DNA from: Streptomyces sp. NBC_01351
GTDB taxonomy: Bacteria > Actinomycetota > Actinomycetes > Streptomycetales > Streptomycetaceae
Assembly (NCBI RefSeq): GCF_036237315.1
Contig: NZ_CP108356.1
Coordinates: 8,251,501 to 8,315,500 of the forward strand
Length of the DNA stretch: 64,000 nt
Direction: 5' to 3'
Position 1 is the first letter of the stretch. Each line of letters opens with the position of its first letter. Made by a program: the position numbers and the translations under genes. The notes under the pieces are model-generated. The model had not been told where the DNA came from, ran no database searches, and saw only the letters and a list, made by a program, of their open reading frames with translations. Below are positions 52,374 through 61,897 of this stretch, in pieces.

Positions 52374-55300
52374 TCAGCCCTTGGTGTAGACGATTCTCGA
52401 ACTGGAGACGTACGAGGAGTAGGTACGCGCCCAGCTCCAGCCGCCGGTCCTGGTCCACTTGATGCCGGTGAAGGCGATCCGGTAGGTGGTCCGGTCCCGG
52501 TAGGAGTACTGGTAATGGGTTTCGTGCGTGGCGAGGATCTTCTGCCTGCCCCAGCCGTACCACGCGACGACGCGGCACTTGAAAATGTACTGCTTGCGGT
52601 ACTTGTGCTGGCGCTGCCACGAGGTGATGGGCAGCGGCCCCCAGTCACCGCTGACGACGTCCCAGATCCAGTGGTAGCTGTAGTTCTGCCAGCTGCCGTA
52701 GCTCCACGACGTCGTGCGCAGGACGGTGGTGTAACTCCGCCCGGTCCACGCGTGCTTGGGTACGCGGCAGGTGGAGCACCCGGTCACGTCGTCGTTGTTG
52801 ACCGGGTCCGCGCAGGCGTAGTCGTAGGCGTTGCAGCTTCCTCCCGGAACCGGGTCACTCGACAGGAATCGGCCCGTGGTCGGGTTGTAGAGCCGGACGC
52901 CCATCAGCGTGATGTTGTTGAGCGTTTCCGTCGAGCGGTGGGCGCCGCCGTGCCAGCCGTAGCGGACGGAAGGCTGGCCGCCGTTGCCGTATTCGTCCGT
53001 GTTGAGGACGGTGGGGGCCTGTCCGGCGGCGGCCGGCAGCTGGATCACCACATCGCCGTGGAGATTGACGAGCTGGAGCACGGTGGCGTCGGTCTTGGCG
53101 GTGACGGCGGCCAGCTGTCCGTCGAAACCGTTGACGTTGCGCGTCACGGCGCCGGTGGCGGTGTCCTCCACGATCCAGCGGGGGCTGTCCGCGTCGGAGC
53201 TGTAGTGGTTGAGCTTGGACTGGTTCTTGACCCAGTTCCCGGTGGCGTTGGATTCGACGGTCCAGCCGCGGAAGCGGAGCTGGGAGTCGAGGTTCCAGGT
53301 CTGGCGCTGGGATCCGACGGTCTGCTGGCGGACCAGGTCGTTGCTGAAGTACGACAGCGAGGTGCCCGGCGCGGCCGAGGTGCGCCCGAACGCGTCGTAC
53401 GCGTAACCGGAGTCCACCAGGCGGTCGCCGGTGTCGTAGGTGTGGTTGGTGGTCGTGGCAGCCGCGGTGGTGCAGTCCAGGCCCGGAGCGGCAGTCGCCG
53501 TCGCCAGCGACTTCCGGTTGGAGTTCTTGTCGAAGGTGTAGCTGCGAGTGACACAGACGGTGTCGACCGTGTCGTCCTCGGCCTTCACCAGTCGGCCGAC
53601 CTTGTCGTAGCTGTACTTCTGGTTCGCCGTCTGGCCGGCCGATCCCGTGTAGAGGGACCGCTGAGCGTGTGCGGTGGGCACCAGGTTTTCGGAGAACAGG
53701 ACAACGCCGTCGCTGTCACGCGTGTACGTCCGGTCCGTCGGCATGCCGGCGGGGTTCAGGCCCTGCCGCATGGTGTAACCACCAGGCAGCTTCTGGCTGC
53801 GGACCTGTCCGTCTCCGTCGTAGCTGACGCTGAAGGTGCCCGCAACGGAGTCGGTGATGGACGTGGGCAGACCACGCGGGTCCACCGCGGTGTCATAGCC
53901 GTACGTGGTGGTCGAGGGCACGTTGTCGCTGACCTGGACCGCGCGTCCTTCGGCGTCGTACTTGCTCGTGGTGACGCCGCCGTCGGCGTCGGTGTACGAC
54001 AGGAGCCTGCCGAGCTGGTCGTAGGCCTTGGTGACAGTGCCGCCGTCGGTGGAGGTGATCGTTGAGACCTTGCCGCTGTTCGCGTCGAAGGCCGTGGTCA
54101 CCGCGGGAACCGCCGTGCCCACGCCACCGGTGATGGTCACCGAGGTGGCACGGCCGGCCGGGTCGTAGCCGGTGGTCTTCACCCGGGTGCTGCCGTTGGC
54201 GGTCTCCGTCAGCTTGGACGTCTGACCCCAGCGGTCGTACTCGGCGAGAGTGGTCACCAGCTCGGCGGGGTTGGAGCCGCCGCCGGTGACAGCCGCGGCG
54301 GGCCTGGTGCGACACACCTCGTCGGCCCACTCGGGCCGCCCCGCACACACCCCGGTCCCGCCACCGGTGTAGTACTCGGTGATCAGGGTGCCGGCGTCAG
54401 CGCCGCTGGAGCCCGGCATCGTGCGGCTGATCTGGCGTCCGGCCGCGTCGTAGGTGGCCTTCTCGGTGATGGCCAGGCCGCCCGGGTCCTGGATGGTGCT
54501 GGTGGGCTGCCCCTTGACCCAGTCGTAGACGGTCTGGGTGGTGCGGCCGTCTGCCGTCAAAGCCGGCCAGTTGCGGGCCTGGGCACCCTCGGTGGTCTTG
54601 GTGACCTTCTCCGAGACGTTCGCGCTGCCGTCGGTCGGCCTGCCGCTGTCGTACTCCTTGATGTTCTGGTGGCGGGCGATCACCTGCTCGCCGGCCGCAG
54701 CCACCGTGGCCGCGCCGTCCTTGAGGTCTGCCTCCAGGACCACGCGGTGCAGCGGCCCGAGGGTTTCCACCTCGCGGGAGCCATCGGCGTTGTAGATACC
54801 GCGGTTCGAGAGCAGCTCCGCGCGTTCGGCCACGGGGAGCTGAGCGATACCGAGATCGGCCAGCTGGGCCTTCTCCTCGGCGGTGGTGCCGATCGCCAGA
54901 GCCCTGTTCGCCGCCGAGAGCTCACGCACGGCGTTGCCGAAGCGGTCGTACTCGGTCGTGGTGACGTTCTTGCCCGGGTCGAGGGTGTTGACCTCACGTC
55001 CGGAGGCGTTCAGGTAGTGCACCATCGCCCGGCTGTAGTTGCCGGCCACCAGGGCACTGCCGTCGTTCGAGGAGGGGCGGGAGTCGGTCGGGAAGACGGC
55101 GGTCGCGTCGGTGGGCGCGTCGAGCTGCCCCCATGCCTTCACATCGGCTGCCGCCATCGCGTGGGGAGCCTTCGCCCCCGTGAGGCTGACGCCGTAGACG
55201 ACCGTGCTCTGAGCGGTGTTTCCGTCCGTCTCAGAGGCCGAACCGGCCTTGAGCGTGGGACGGGTCACCTTCAGCAGCATCCCCTCACCGGAGACGGGGT

Positions 55301-58300
55301 CGCTGCCCACCTTGCCGTAGTGGAACGTCCAGGGCAGCTGGCCCGGCGGCGTCATCTCGATGACACGGCCAGCGCCGTCGTAGGCGTACGTCGTCTTGAG
55401 AGCGGGCGAGATGCGCGGATCCCACGTCGCCCGGAGCCGGCCCAAGTCGTCGTACGAGTACTTGGCGACAGCCGTCGCGGTGGAGGACGCCGCGCCCGGG
55501 GCCGTGGCCCAGACCCGGATCTCGGCGACCTGGTCCTTCACGTCGCCGAACGACATGGACGTGGCGGTGTTGGAGGACGCGTAGTTGAACTCCAGCACCC
55601 GGCAGCCCTTGGTGGACGGCGTGGTCTCGCAGGCGCCGACGGTTACGGCGCTGGTCGCGGCGATGATGCGCTTGGGGCGGGCGAGGACCTTCCCATCGAC
55701 GGTCACCGCCTCCGACACGACCTCGGTCGTGGAGTTCGCGCGGCCGTCCACGAGGGAACGGGAGACGACCCACGCCGTCGAGGAGGCGTCGACGCGCTTG
55801 AAGGTGGTGACGGCGCCGTCGGTGTCCGAGAGGGTGAAGTCACCGGTGGTGAAGTTTCCGGCGAGCGTCAGGTTCTCCGCTCCCGGTTCCGGAATCCAGC
55901 CCGTACCGGCGGTGTTGGCCGTGAATGCGATGGTGCCGCCCTCGGCGGTCACGACGTCCAGCGACGTCGCGGAGGTCTTGCGGAGCTCGGAGTAGTCGGA
56001 CTGCACCGCCTGCGCGGCCGTGCCCGTCACCCACTCCTTGCCGAAGATGGCCGCCTGGCCCCCCTGGGTGGAGCCGGCGTCCGGCGTCCGCGAGGAGAAG
56101 CTGCGGGTCACCGACATGTCCAGGACCGACACGTCGGTTCCGGACAGGGTGTAGTCGCCGGTGAGCAGGTTCAGCGAACCGGGCCCCACCTCGGAGGAGG
56201 CGGCGCCGTCGGCGTTGCGGTCCACCACGGCGTTCAGCGGCTGCGTGGCACCACTGCCGCCGGGGCCGCTGAAGTCGGCCTTGATCTGCACGGCGCCGTC
56301 GGGGTTGACCGTGTCGGTGGTGTTCCACACGAGCGGGGCGTTCTTGCCGCCGGTCATGGCGACGGGCCACGCGGTGAGCGGAGTTCCGCCGGAAGTCACC
56401 TGGCCCGCCGGGATCTGCACCCAGGGGTCAGCCTGCGACCGGCGCCAGGAGAACGACACCTTGTCGTACTTCGAGCCGTCGGCCTCGGCGGCCAGCGGGA
56501 GACGCCGGGCCGTGTGCTCGCCCTCGCTGGGCTGGACGAAGCCGCCCGGACCTGCATGGAAGGTGTACGAGAGAGGCTCGGACTTGTTGTCCGCCTTGTC
56601 GACCGCGCGGACCTGGAGGGTGTGGGTACCGTCCTTGGGCGGGGCGATGGAGATCGCCTTGGCGTCCGTGGCGCCGCCGGTGGTGACCTTGGTCCAGGTC
56701 GTGCCGTCCAGGGACCACTCGAGCCAGTTGTGGTCGGCTGCGGGCGGCGTGACGTTGAACGTGCCCGCCTGGCCTGCACCCTTGACCCAGGCGTTGGACG
56801 GGTAGTCCGCCGAGGTGATCCCGGTGGGGGCGGAGGGAGCGGCCGTGTCGACCGTGAAGGTCTTCCAGGTCGACCAGCCCAGGTTGTAGTGCGTGCCGTC
56901 GTACGGGGACGTACGGAACTTGTACGTCTTGCCGTTGGTCAGGACCCCTGCAGGGACGGTGACCGGGGCGGGCTGGCCCGACGGAACGAACGCCGACCGC
57001 AGGACGTCGCCGACCTGGGTGTCGGTGGCAGAGTCGAAGATCTGGAAGGCGCCCTGGACCTTGTCGCCGTTGGCGTCGATGAACGAGTCACGCAGTGTAG
57101 GCGTCGTGGAGTTCACGACGTACGCGCCGCCGTAGGAGAAGAACGGGGCGCCCGCCTCCTGCTTGGTGCCGGTACGCGGCCGGTAGTTGTAGGTGACCGT
57201 CAGCTTGGGCACATTGCTCGCGGCGTTGGCGGAGTTGACCCGCTTCCACTGCAGGGACGTGGCTTCCGAGGAGGCCCGCAGACCCATGCCGGAGTAGGAC
57301 CACTTGTTGTTGGCCCAGTGCTGGACAAGGCTGGTGACATCCGCGTCGATCCAGCCGTCCGCGGTGCAGGCCGGGTTGCCCTTGGTCTGCGTGGAGGTGG
57401 CCATCTTGGTGACCATTGCGGGCTGGTTGGTCCAGCGCGAGGCGGTGGAGGCGTTGTTCGCGGTCCACACCTCCCAAGGCTGGGCGGTGCAGTCCGTGTT
57501 CCCGGAGTGGAAGTTGAACAGCGACAGCTTGGCGTTTGAGATCAGGGCGTCGGCGACCGGAGCGGTGTTCCAGGTGATGAAGGAACGCGCCGTGCGGAAG
57601 GTGCCGTCGGCGTTCTTCGTCCCCGGGTTTCCGAGATCGAGCTCGGTATCGCCCGACCAGTCGACGGTCTCGCCCTGCTGGACGTAGGTGTCGAAGAGGT
57701 TGCCCAGCACGGACGTCGACGGGTCGACCGTTACCGGGTACTTGGTGGCGGGGTCGGCAAGGAATCCCGCGTCCGGCGTGATGACCAGGTCCACACCGTC
57801 CTTGGTCTTGACGACCTTCATGGCGACCTTGGCCCGGCGAGTGTGCTCACCGGACACCTCGTCGACGGTGGCATCCCACATCACCGGGGCCGGCATGGTG
57901 GCGCTCTTCTCGGACTTCTTGTCCGTGAAGAGGATGCTTCCGTCGCTCTGCTCCTCGACCTTCAGACCCTTGGTCTTCAGCGGCAGCGTGTAGGAAAAGC
58001 CTGCCTCAGGCTTGGCCCTGACCTCGACGAACTGCTCGAAGCCGGTACGAGTCGCCTCCACGACGACGTCCGCGCCCGGGACCGCGTTCTCGTACACGGC
58101 GCGAGTGCTGTCCAGCTTCGGTGCCGGCAGACCGCCACGCCACTGCAGGGTGATCGCTTCCTCGCCCTGCCCCAGAGTCACCAGGTCGGTGGCGGGGGCC
58201 GACTGTGCGGCCCGCAGAGACGCTGCCTTCGTGCCGGACTTGCCGGCGAGCTTCAGGCCTCGCGGATGGGCCTTGGAGTACACCGAGCCGTCGGACGCCG

Positions 58301-58694
58301 CGGCGAGCTCGACGTCGACGTCACGCCAGGTGCCTGTCGCGGGGTCCTGGAAACGGATCGGGCCGGCCGCCATGTCCGTGGTGAGCGAACCGTCCTTGTT
58401 CACCCAGGTGGTCGACGTCTCCGTGCGCTCGGAGAGCGCCTCGACCCGCTGGCCCGACAGCCGGGCCGCCACGCGGGCAGACGGAATGTCGGCGGCCGTG
58501 GTCGCGGCCTGCGGCTTCTGGGCCTCGGTGGCGTTCGGCGCGGAGGGCGCGGCGATGGCTGCCTCGGCTCCGTAGACCGTCGACACCGACATCAACACGG
58601 CGATGCCGGCTGCGAAGGCGCGTACGCTCGCCCGCTGGTCGCGTCTTGGCCGAGCTCGGAACCCTGGCGAGGGCTCCGGTATCTGGCTTGTCAC
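52374..58694 (-). CDS. Exported RHS-repeat protein with unrecognised C-terminal domain
   Basis: 2106 residues from GTG 58694 (GGGGAG upstream). Order: a Sec-type signal (RAFAAGIAVLMSVSTVYGAE); a DNRLRE-like beta domain at about 325-510 ('FDTYVQQGETVDWSGDTELD'); Ig-like stretches; YD/RHS repeats at about 1070-1900 ('YAYDGAGRVIEMTPPG', 'YDQLGRLLSYTDADGG'); and the RHS core signature near 1931 ('GVRLYNPTTGRFLSSDP'), ending 'NNDDVTG'. The last 134 residues (1973-2106) differ sharply: 12 Trp, 14 Tyr, many basic residues ('YGWGRQKILATHETHYQYSY'). In this family that position holds a toxin. I recognise none here. Confidence 0.93.
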   Translation of the reverse strand: MTSQIPEPSPGFRARPRRDQRASVRAFAAGIAVLMSVSTVYGAEAAIAAPSAPNATEAQKPQAATTAADIPSARVAARLSGQRVEALSERTETSTTWVNKDGSLTTDMAAGPIRFQDPATGTWRDVDVELAAASDGSVYSKAHPRGLKLAGKSGTKAASLRAAQSAPATDLVTLGQGEEAITLQWRGGLPAPKLDSTRAVYENAVPGADVVVEATRTGFEQFVEVRAKPEAGFSYTLPLKTKGLKVEEQSDGSILFTDKKSEKSATMPAPVMWDATVDEVSGEHTRRAKVAMKVVKTKDGVDLVITPDAGFLADPATKYPVTVDPSTSVLGNLFDTYVQQGETVDWSGDTELDLGNPGTKNADGTFRTARSFITWNTAPVADALISNAKLSLFNFHSGNTDCTAQPWEVWTANNASTASRWTNQPAMVTKMATSTQTKGNPACTADGWIDADVTSLVQHWANNKWSYSGMGLRASSEATSLQWKRVNSANAASNVPKLTVTYNYRPRTGTKQEAGAPFFSYGGAYVVNSTTPTLRDSFIDANGDKVQGAFQIFDSATDTQVGDVLRSAFVPSGQPAPVTVPAGVLTNGKTYKFRTSPYDGTHYNLGWSTWKTFTVDTAAPSAPTGITSADYPSNAWVKGAGQAGTFNVTPPAADHNWLEWSLDGTTWTKVTTGGATDAKAISIAPPKDGTHTLQVRAVDKADNKSEPLSYTFHAGPGGFVQPSEGEHTARRLPLAAEADGSKYDKVSFSWRRSQADPWVQIPAGQVTSGGTPLTAWPVAMTGGKNAPLVWNTTDTVNPDGAVQIKADFSGPGGSGATQPLNAVVDRNADGAASSEVGPGSLNLLTGDYTLSGTDVSVLDMSVTRSFSSRTPDAGSTQGGQAAIFGKEWVTGTAAQAVQSDYSELRKTSATSLDVVTAEGGTIAFTANTAGTGWIPEPGAENLTLAGNFTTGDFTLSDTDGAVTTFKRVDASSTAWVVSRSLVDGRANSTTEVVSEAVTVDGKVLARPKRIIAATSAVTVGACETTPSTKGCRVLEFNYASSNTATSMSFGDVKDQVAEIRVWATAPGAASSTATAVAKYSYDDLGRLRATWDPRISPALKTTYAYDGAGRVIEMTPPGQLPWTFHYGKVGSDPVSGEGMLLKVTRPTLKAGSASETDGNTAQSTVVYGVSLTGAKAPHAMAAADVKAWGQLDAPTDATAVFPTDSRPSSNDGSALVAGNYSRAMVHYLNASGREVNTLDPGKNVTTTEYDRFGNAVRELSAANRALAIGTTAEEKAQLADLGIAQLPVAERAELLSNRGIYNADGSREVETLGPLHRVVLEADLKDGAATVAAAGEQVIARHQNIKEYDSGRPTDGSANVSEKVTKTTEGAQARNWPALTADGRTTQTVYDWVKGQPTSTIQDPGGLAITEKATYDAAGRQISRTMPGSSGADAGTLITEYYTGGGTGVCAGRPEWADEVCRTRPAAAVTGGGSNPAELVTTLAEYDRWGQTSKLTETANGSTRVKTTGYDPAGRATSVTITGGVGTAVPAVTTAFDANSGKVSTITSTDGGTVTKAYDQLGRLLSYTDADGGVTTSKYDAEGRAVQVSDNVPSTTTYGYDTAVDPRGLPTSITDSVAGTFSVSYDGDGQVRSQKLPGGYTMRQGLNPAGMPTDRTYTRDSDGVVLFSENLVPTAHAQRSLYTGSAGQTANQKYSYDKVGRLVKAEDDTVDTVCVTRSYTFDKNSNRKSLATATAAPGLDCTTAAATTTNHTYDTGDRLVDSGYAYDAFGRTSAAPGTSLSYFSNDLVRQQTVGSQRQTWNLDSQLRFRGWTVESNATGNWVKNQSKLNHYSSDADSPRWIVEDTATGAVTRNVNGFDGQLAAVTAKTDATVLQLVNLHGDVVIQLPAAAGQAPTVLNTDEYGNGGQPSVRYGWHGGAHRSTETLNNITLMGVRLYNPTTGRFLSSDPVPGGSCNAYDYACADPVNNDDVTGCSTCRVPKHAWTGRSYTTVLRTTSWSYGSWQNYSYHWIWDVVSGDWGPLPITSWQRQHKYRKQYIFKCRVVAWYGWGRQKILATHETHYQYSYRDRTTYRIAFTGIKWTRTGGWSWARTYSSYVSSSRIVYTKG

Positions 58695-58892
58695 GTTTCT
58701 CCCCTTGTACGTGTACGGGTGGTGCTGGTGGGGCCGGCGGCTGGCCAACCGGCCCCTGCGCCGGACCGCCCAGAGGCGGGGGCCGACGCAGTCTGTAGGG
58801 CCGCCAGCCAGCACTTTCGCTGGACGGCGGCATGCCGCGTCTCCTCCCGACCGGTGGGCCGGGAAGGTTTGGCGGAGAGGGACATGTCCGTG

Positions 58893-59120
58893 CTACGGCT
58901 CGATCAGGCCGCTCCTGATGGCGCAGGGGGTGAGCCCGCGCGTGGCCTGCGATTCGGTGAGCCGGGGCATGGAGGCATCCACAATGGCCAGATCAACAGG
59001 GTTCCCCTGTAAGGCCGCGGCTGCTTCCGGGCCACCCGCGGAGCGCGCAGTCAGCCAAGTCTCTGCATCCAGGATCCGCCGCAGACAGCGCAGTACCAGG
59101 GCGTGATCATCGGCGAGCGG
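58893..59120 (-). pseudogene. Response-regulator receiver domain, remnant
   Basis: 'LADDHALVLRCLRRILDAET' begins a NarL/LuxR-type receiver with the acidic pair (DD). 'NPVDLAIVDASMPRLTESQA' holds the phospho-acceptor Asp, followed by a stop after 'AIRSGLIEP'. No output domain. It directly follows the kinase remnant, as in two-component operons. Confidence 0.65.
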
Positions 59121-59136
59121 CGCGTGGGAAACGGCG

Positions 59137-59562
59137 TCACCGCCGGGACTCCGCTGGCACGGCTGTGAAGATCTGGCCGGTTTCGTCGTGGAGACCCAGG
59201 GTGGGTTGCCGCCGCTCGGCGTCCCGGGCGGAAGCCACCCGTTCACCGCTGGTCGCTCGTTCACACACCAGGCAGTCGAGCATCACGTTGAACGTCTGAA
59301 CCGGCCCGCTGGTCTCACCGTGACCTGTGAGCTGGGCCTGGGACCCCGGCCACAGGAGATCCGCTGCCGCGATCGCGGGGGAGGGTCGCTGGAGCCAGCG
59401 GGGAGCGAGCCCCAAGGGGAAGGGAAGCGCGCCGGTCACCAGCATCGCGATGACGCCGAAGAGCATCGACGCGGAGACGGTGACCCACGGGCTCGGCAGA
59501 AGCACGAGGACCGCGACAAGGGCGATGGCATTCATCGTGAAGATCCGCCAGAACAACGGCAT
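59137..59562 (-). pseudogene. NarL-type sensor histidine kinase, truncated remnant
   Basis: 'FWRIFTMNAIALVAVLVLLP' and 'MLFGVIAMLVTGALPFPLGL' are membrane helices. 'LQRPSPAIAAADLLWPGSQA' and 'TGHGETSGPVQTFNVMLDCL' are HAMP-like. 'SARDAERRQPTLGLHDETGQ' is the dimerisation H-box (LHDExGQ), after which the frame stops. The ATPase domain is deleted and many residues are unlike functional relatives. Confidence 0.65.
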
Positions 59563-59869
59563 GCGGACCTCACCCCCCGGCTAGTACTCGTTCCCCGCGC
59601 AACAGCCCAGGAGGCCAGCTATGGCTCTGACCTGCGAAAAGCAATCGGGACGCAGTCTGCGTGACCGGAATCAGTCCGTCCATACATGCTGACACCCATC
59701 TTTCGGCGCCCCTGAATCCGTCAACAGAGCGGAGGACTCCCGCAGCTGTGACGCCGAACTTCGCTTGCCCTGATGAAGAGCCGCACAGAGGGGGCGAAAC
59801 CGGGACAGCCCCTATGTCCTACTGCCGGGCCGCATCCGTGTTGCGCTGTGACACCGGGGGGTCGCAGTG
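59563..59869. other. Gap, nothing recognised
   Basis: No supported gene or structure between the kinase remnant and the slipin gene. Confidence 0.35.
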
Positions 59870-60784
59870 TCAGGCGGCCTTCCGAGTCACTGCTGATTCG
59901 GGCTTTCCGACGGACAGGGTGGGGGTGTTGCCATCCGGTGCCGAGGATCCGGGCGACGGCTCCCCCGCCATGGGGGGCCTGGGCAGCGTCATTGCGGGCG
60001 CGGTGTGCAGGGGGCCGGACTGTTGCGGGGTGGCCCGTTCGAGGAAGCGCAGCAGTTCGACGGGGAAGGGCAGGACGAGGGTCGAGTTCTTCTCGGCGGC
60101 GACCGCGACGACCGTCTGCAGCAGTCTGAGTTGGAGGGCAGCGGGCTGGTCGGACATCACGGCGGCGGCTTCCGCCAGCTTCTTGGACGCCTGGAGTTCG
60201 GCGTCGGCGTTGATGATCCTGGCCCGGCGTTCGCGGTCGGCCTCGGCCTGCCGCGCCATCGACCGTTTCATGGTCTCGGGGAGGGAGACGTCCTTGATCT
60301 CCACCCGGTCGATGGTCACGCCCCACTCGACAGCAGGGCTGTCCATCATCAGTTCCAGGCCCTGGTTCAGCTTCTCCCGGTTGGAGAGGAGCTCGTCGAG
60401 ATCGCTCTTGCCGAGGATGGACCGCAGCGAGGTCTGTGCCATCTGGGAGACGGCGAAGCGGTAGTCCTCGACGCGGATGATCGCGTCGACGGGGTCGACG
60501 ACCTTGAAGTAGATGACGGCGTCCACCCGGACGGTGACGTTGTCGCGGGTGATGCCGTCCTGGGCGGGCACCGGCATCGTCACGATCTGCATGTTCACCT
60601 TGTGCATCGAGTCCACAACCGGAATGATCACGGCGAACCCCGGTCCCCGGACCTGGCCGCGCAGGCGACCGAAGCGCAGCACGACACCCCTCTCGTATTG
60701 CCTGACCACCCGGGCCGCCGCTGCCAAATAGAGCAGGCCTGCGGCGCCGGTGATCGCCAGTGCGGTCAGCAGCTCCTGGACCAT
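59870..60784 (-). CDS. Slipin/stomatin-like SPFH protein
   Basis: 304 residues: one N-terminal helix ('LLTALAITGAAGLLYLAAAA'), then 'VRQYERGVVLRFGRLRGQVR', 'GPGFAVIIPVVDSMHKVNMQ', 'DNVTVRVDAVIYFKVVDPVD', 'QTSLRSILGKSDLDELLSNR', 'WGVTIDRVEIKDVSLPETMK' and 'RSMARQAEADRERRARIINA'. These are the classic stomatin motifs. The C-terminal tail is Pro/Ser-rich. It scaffolds membrane microdomains or proteases. It looks intact and lies beside the ion-transport cluster. Confidence 0.95.
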   Translation of the reverse strand: MVQELLTALAITGAAGLLYLAAAARVVRQYERGVVLRFGRLRGQVRGPGFAVIIPVVDSMHKVNMQIVTMPVPAQDGITRDNVTVRVDAVIYFKVVDPVDAIIRVEDYRFAVSQMAQTSLRSILGKSDLDELLSNREKLNQGLELMMDSPAVEWGVTIDRVEIKDVSLPETMKRSMARQAEADRERRARIINADAELQASKKLAEAAAVMSDQPAALQLRLLQTVVAVAAEKNSTLVLPFPVELLRFLERATPQQSGPLHTAPAMTLPRPPMAGEPSPGSSAPDGNTPTLSVGKPESAVTRKAA

Positions 60785-60984
60785 GGCGAACCATCTCCCT
60801 CCAGAGCGACCTCTCTCCTGGATATGCCCCCTTTGCCATCCTTTGACCCTCATGTCGAGTGGAGCAATCGGAGGCCGGCCGACAGAACGGGGCCGAGGGC
60901 GGGCATTTGCGGCGACATGACATCACGTGCGCCGTGCCACCGGGGCGGTGTGCGCGTTGCCTGCCACCAGGACCTGCGTCAGGG

Positions 60985-61090
60985 GCCGTGAAGATGGGTG
61001 CTGGCCCCGATGCGCTGGGTGGGGCGTTAGGTGATGGTGGGAATCTGGAGCACCTCTTGTTCGGGACGGCCCTCGTAAGGGGCTGGGGAC
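60985..61090 (+). ncRNA. Structured leader repeat, copy 1
   Basis: About 105 bp, matching 61700-61810 at roughly four of five positions. Three potential hairpins are conserved in order: GGCCCC...GGGGC, AGGTG...CACCT, and GCCCT...AGGGGC. In copy 2 the last becomes GCCCC...GGGGC, so pairing is kept while sequence changes. It lies 68 bp before a small membrane-protein gene. Candidate cis-regulatory RNA. Confidence 0.55.
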
Positions 61091-61158
61091 GGCATGCCGG
61101 GATGCGCAGGCTGGTGCGATGAACTGACGAGCATTCGTTGAAAGCAAGAGGGGGAAGA

Positions 61159-61563
61159 ATGGCGGGCGATGAGGCGGCTGTGGAAGTCGTTCCCGCGGGT
61201 ACCGCACCGGGGCAGGCTGGGAAGACGGGCCGGGACGCGAGCCGGATCGAGGGGTGGTCCATAGCGTGGATGCTCCTGGCCATGGTGATCTGGGGATGGT
61301 TCGCCTTCCTGCTGTTTGCCGACTACGGCCCCGAGGTGTCGTCGTACCAGGGGTCCCGCAGTCTGTGCCAGGGCCCGTTTGTTGAGCCGTCGCCCCAGGA
61401 ACGGGTCTGCCGCAGCGACGAGTTGCGGCAGTGGCCCTCGCTGATGGGCATCCTCGCGCTGGCGGTTGTAGCGACCGTTACCGCCGCGGCGACCACGGTG
61501 TACGCCAAGGTCCTCGCCCGCCTGGCTCACAGAGAAGAACCCCGCGTGAACCAGCAGGGCTGA
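61159..61563 (+). CDS. Two-helix membrane protein, 134 residues
   Basis: ATG 61159 with GAGGGGGAAG upstream: MAGDEAAVEVVPAGTAPGQA, then a first helix 'WMLLAMVIWGWFAFLLFADY', an exposed loop with two Cys ('SRSLCQGPFVEPSPQERVCR') and a second helix 'LMGILALAVVATVTAAATTV'. Function unknown. It is preceded by the leader repeat shared with the next transporter. Confidence 0.8.
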   Translation: MAGDEAAVEVVPAGTAPGQAGKTGRDASRIEGWSIAWMLLAMVIWGWFAFLLFADYGPEVSSYQGSRSLCQGPFVEPSPQERVCRSDELRQWPSLMGILALAVVATVTAAATTVYAKVLARLAHREEPRVNQQG

Positions 61564-61699
61564 GGTTTGCCGTTGCAGCCACCCGGTGGCCGAGATCGGG
61601 GCCGGTTACGAGCCGGTGGTGAACGCGCAGACCGTCAACGACTAGCGGCGTGACCGTTCGCAATCGGCGTTGGTGCGGGGAAGGTCTTCCGTTGCCGGG

Positions 61700-61810
61700 G
61701 CGGTGAAGATGGGTGTTGGCCCCGATGCGTTCAGCGGGGGCGCCAGGTGATGGTGGGGGTCCGGAGCACCTTCTGTTCGGGGCGGCCCCTACGGGGCACG
61801 GGTGCTCGCG
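61700..61810 (+). ncRNA. Structured leader repeat, copy 2
   Basis: Second copy of the 60985-61090 element, in the same orientation, 27 bp before a short upstream ORF and 83 bp before the ArsB/NhaD-type gene. It shares GAAGATGGGTG(C/T)TGGCCCCG and the conserved hairpins. Two copies before two membrane-protein genes support a regulatory RNA. Confidence 0.55.
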
Positions 61811-61837
61811 GCAGCACCTGTGAACGGAGCCGCGCCG

Positions 61838-61897
61838 ATGACGACCCCGACCCCGTCGCCGCCTCACCCCCGGATCCGCTGGGCGGGCCCGCCATGA
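61838..61897 (+). CDS. Possible 19-residue leader peptide, coupled to the transporter
   Basis: ATG with GGAG upstream encodes MTTPTPSPPHPRIRWAGPP. Its stop overlaps the transporter start (ATGA). Seven or more prolines make it a plausible translation-rate sensor. It could also be chance. Confidence 0.4.
   Translation: MTTPTPSPPHPRIRWAGPP

Noticed and set aside
54669..57539. A 956-codon plus-strand open frame opposite the RHS gene
   Set aside because: It is rich in Gly/Val/Arg without any domain. It is the usual shadow of a high-GC gene read on the other strand.
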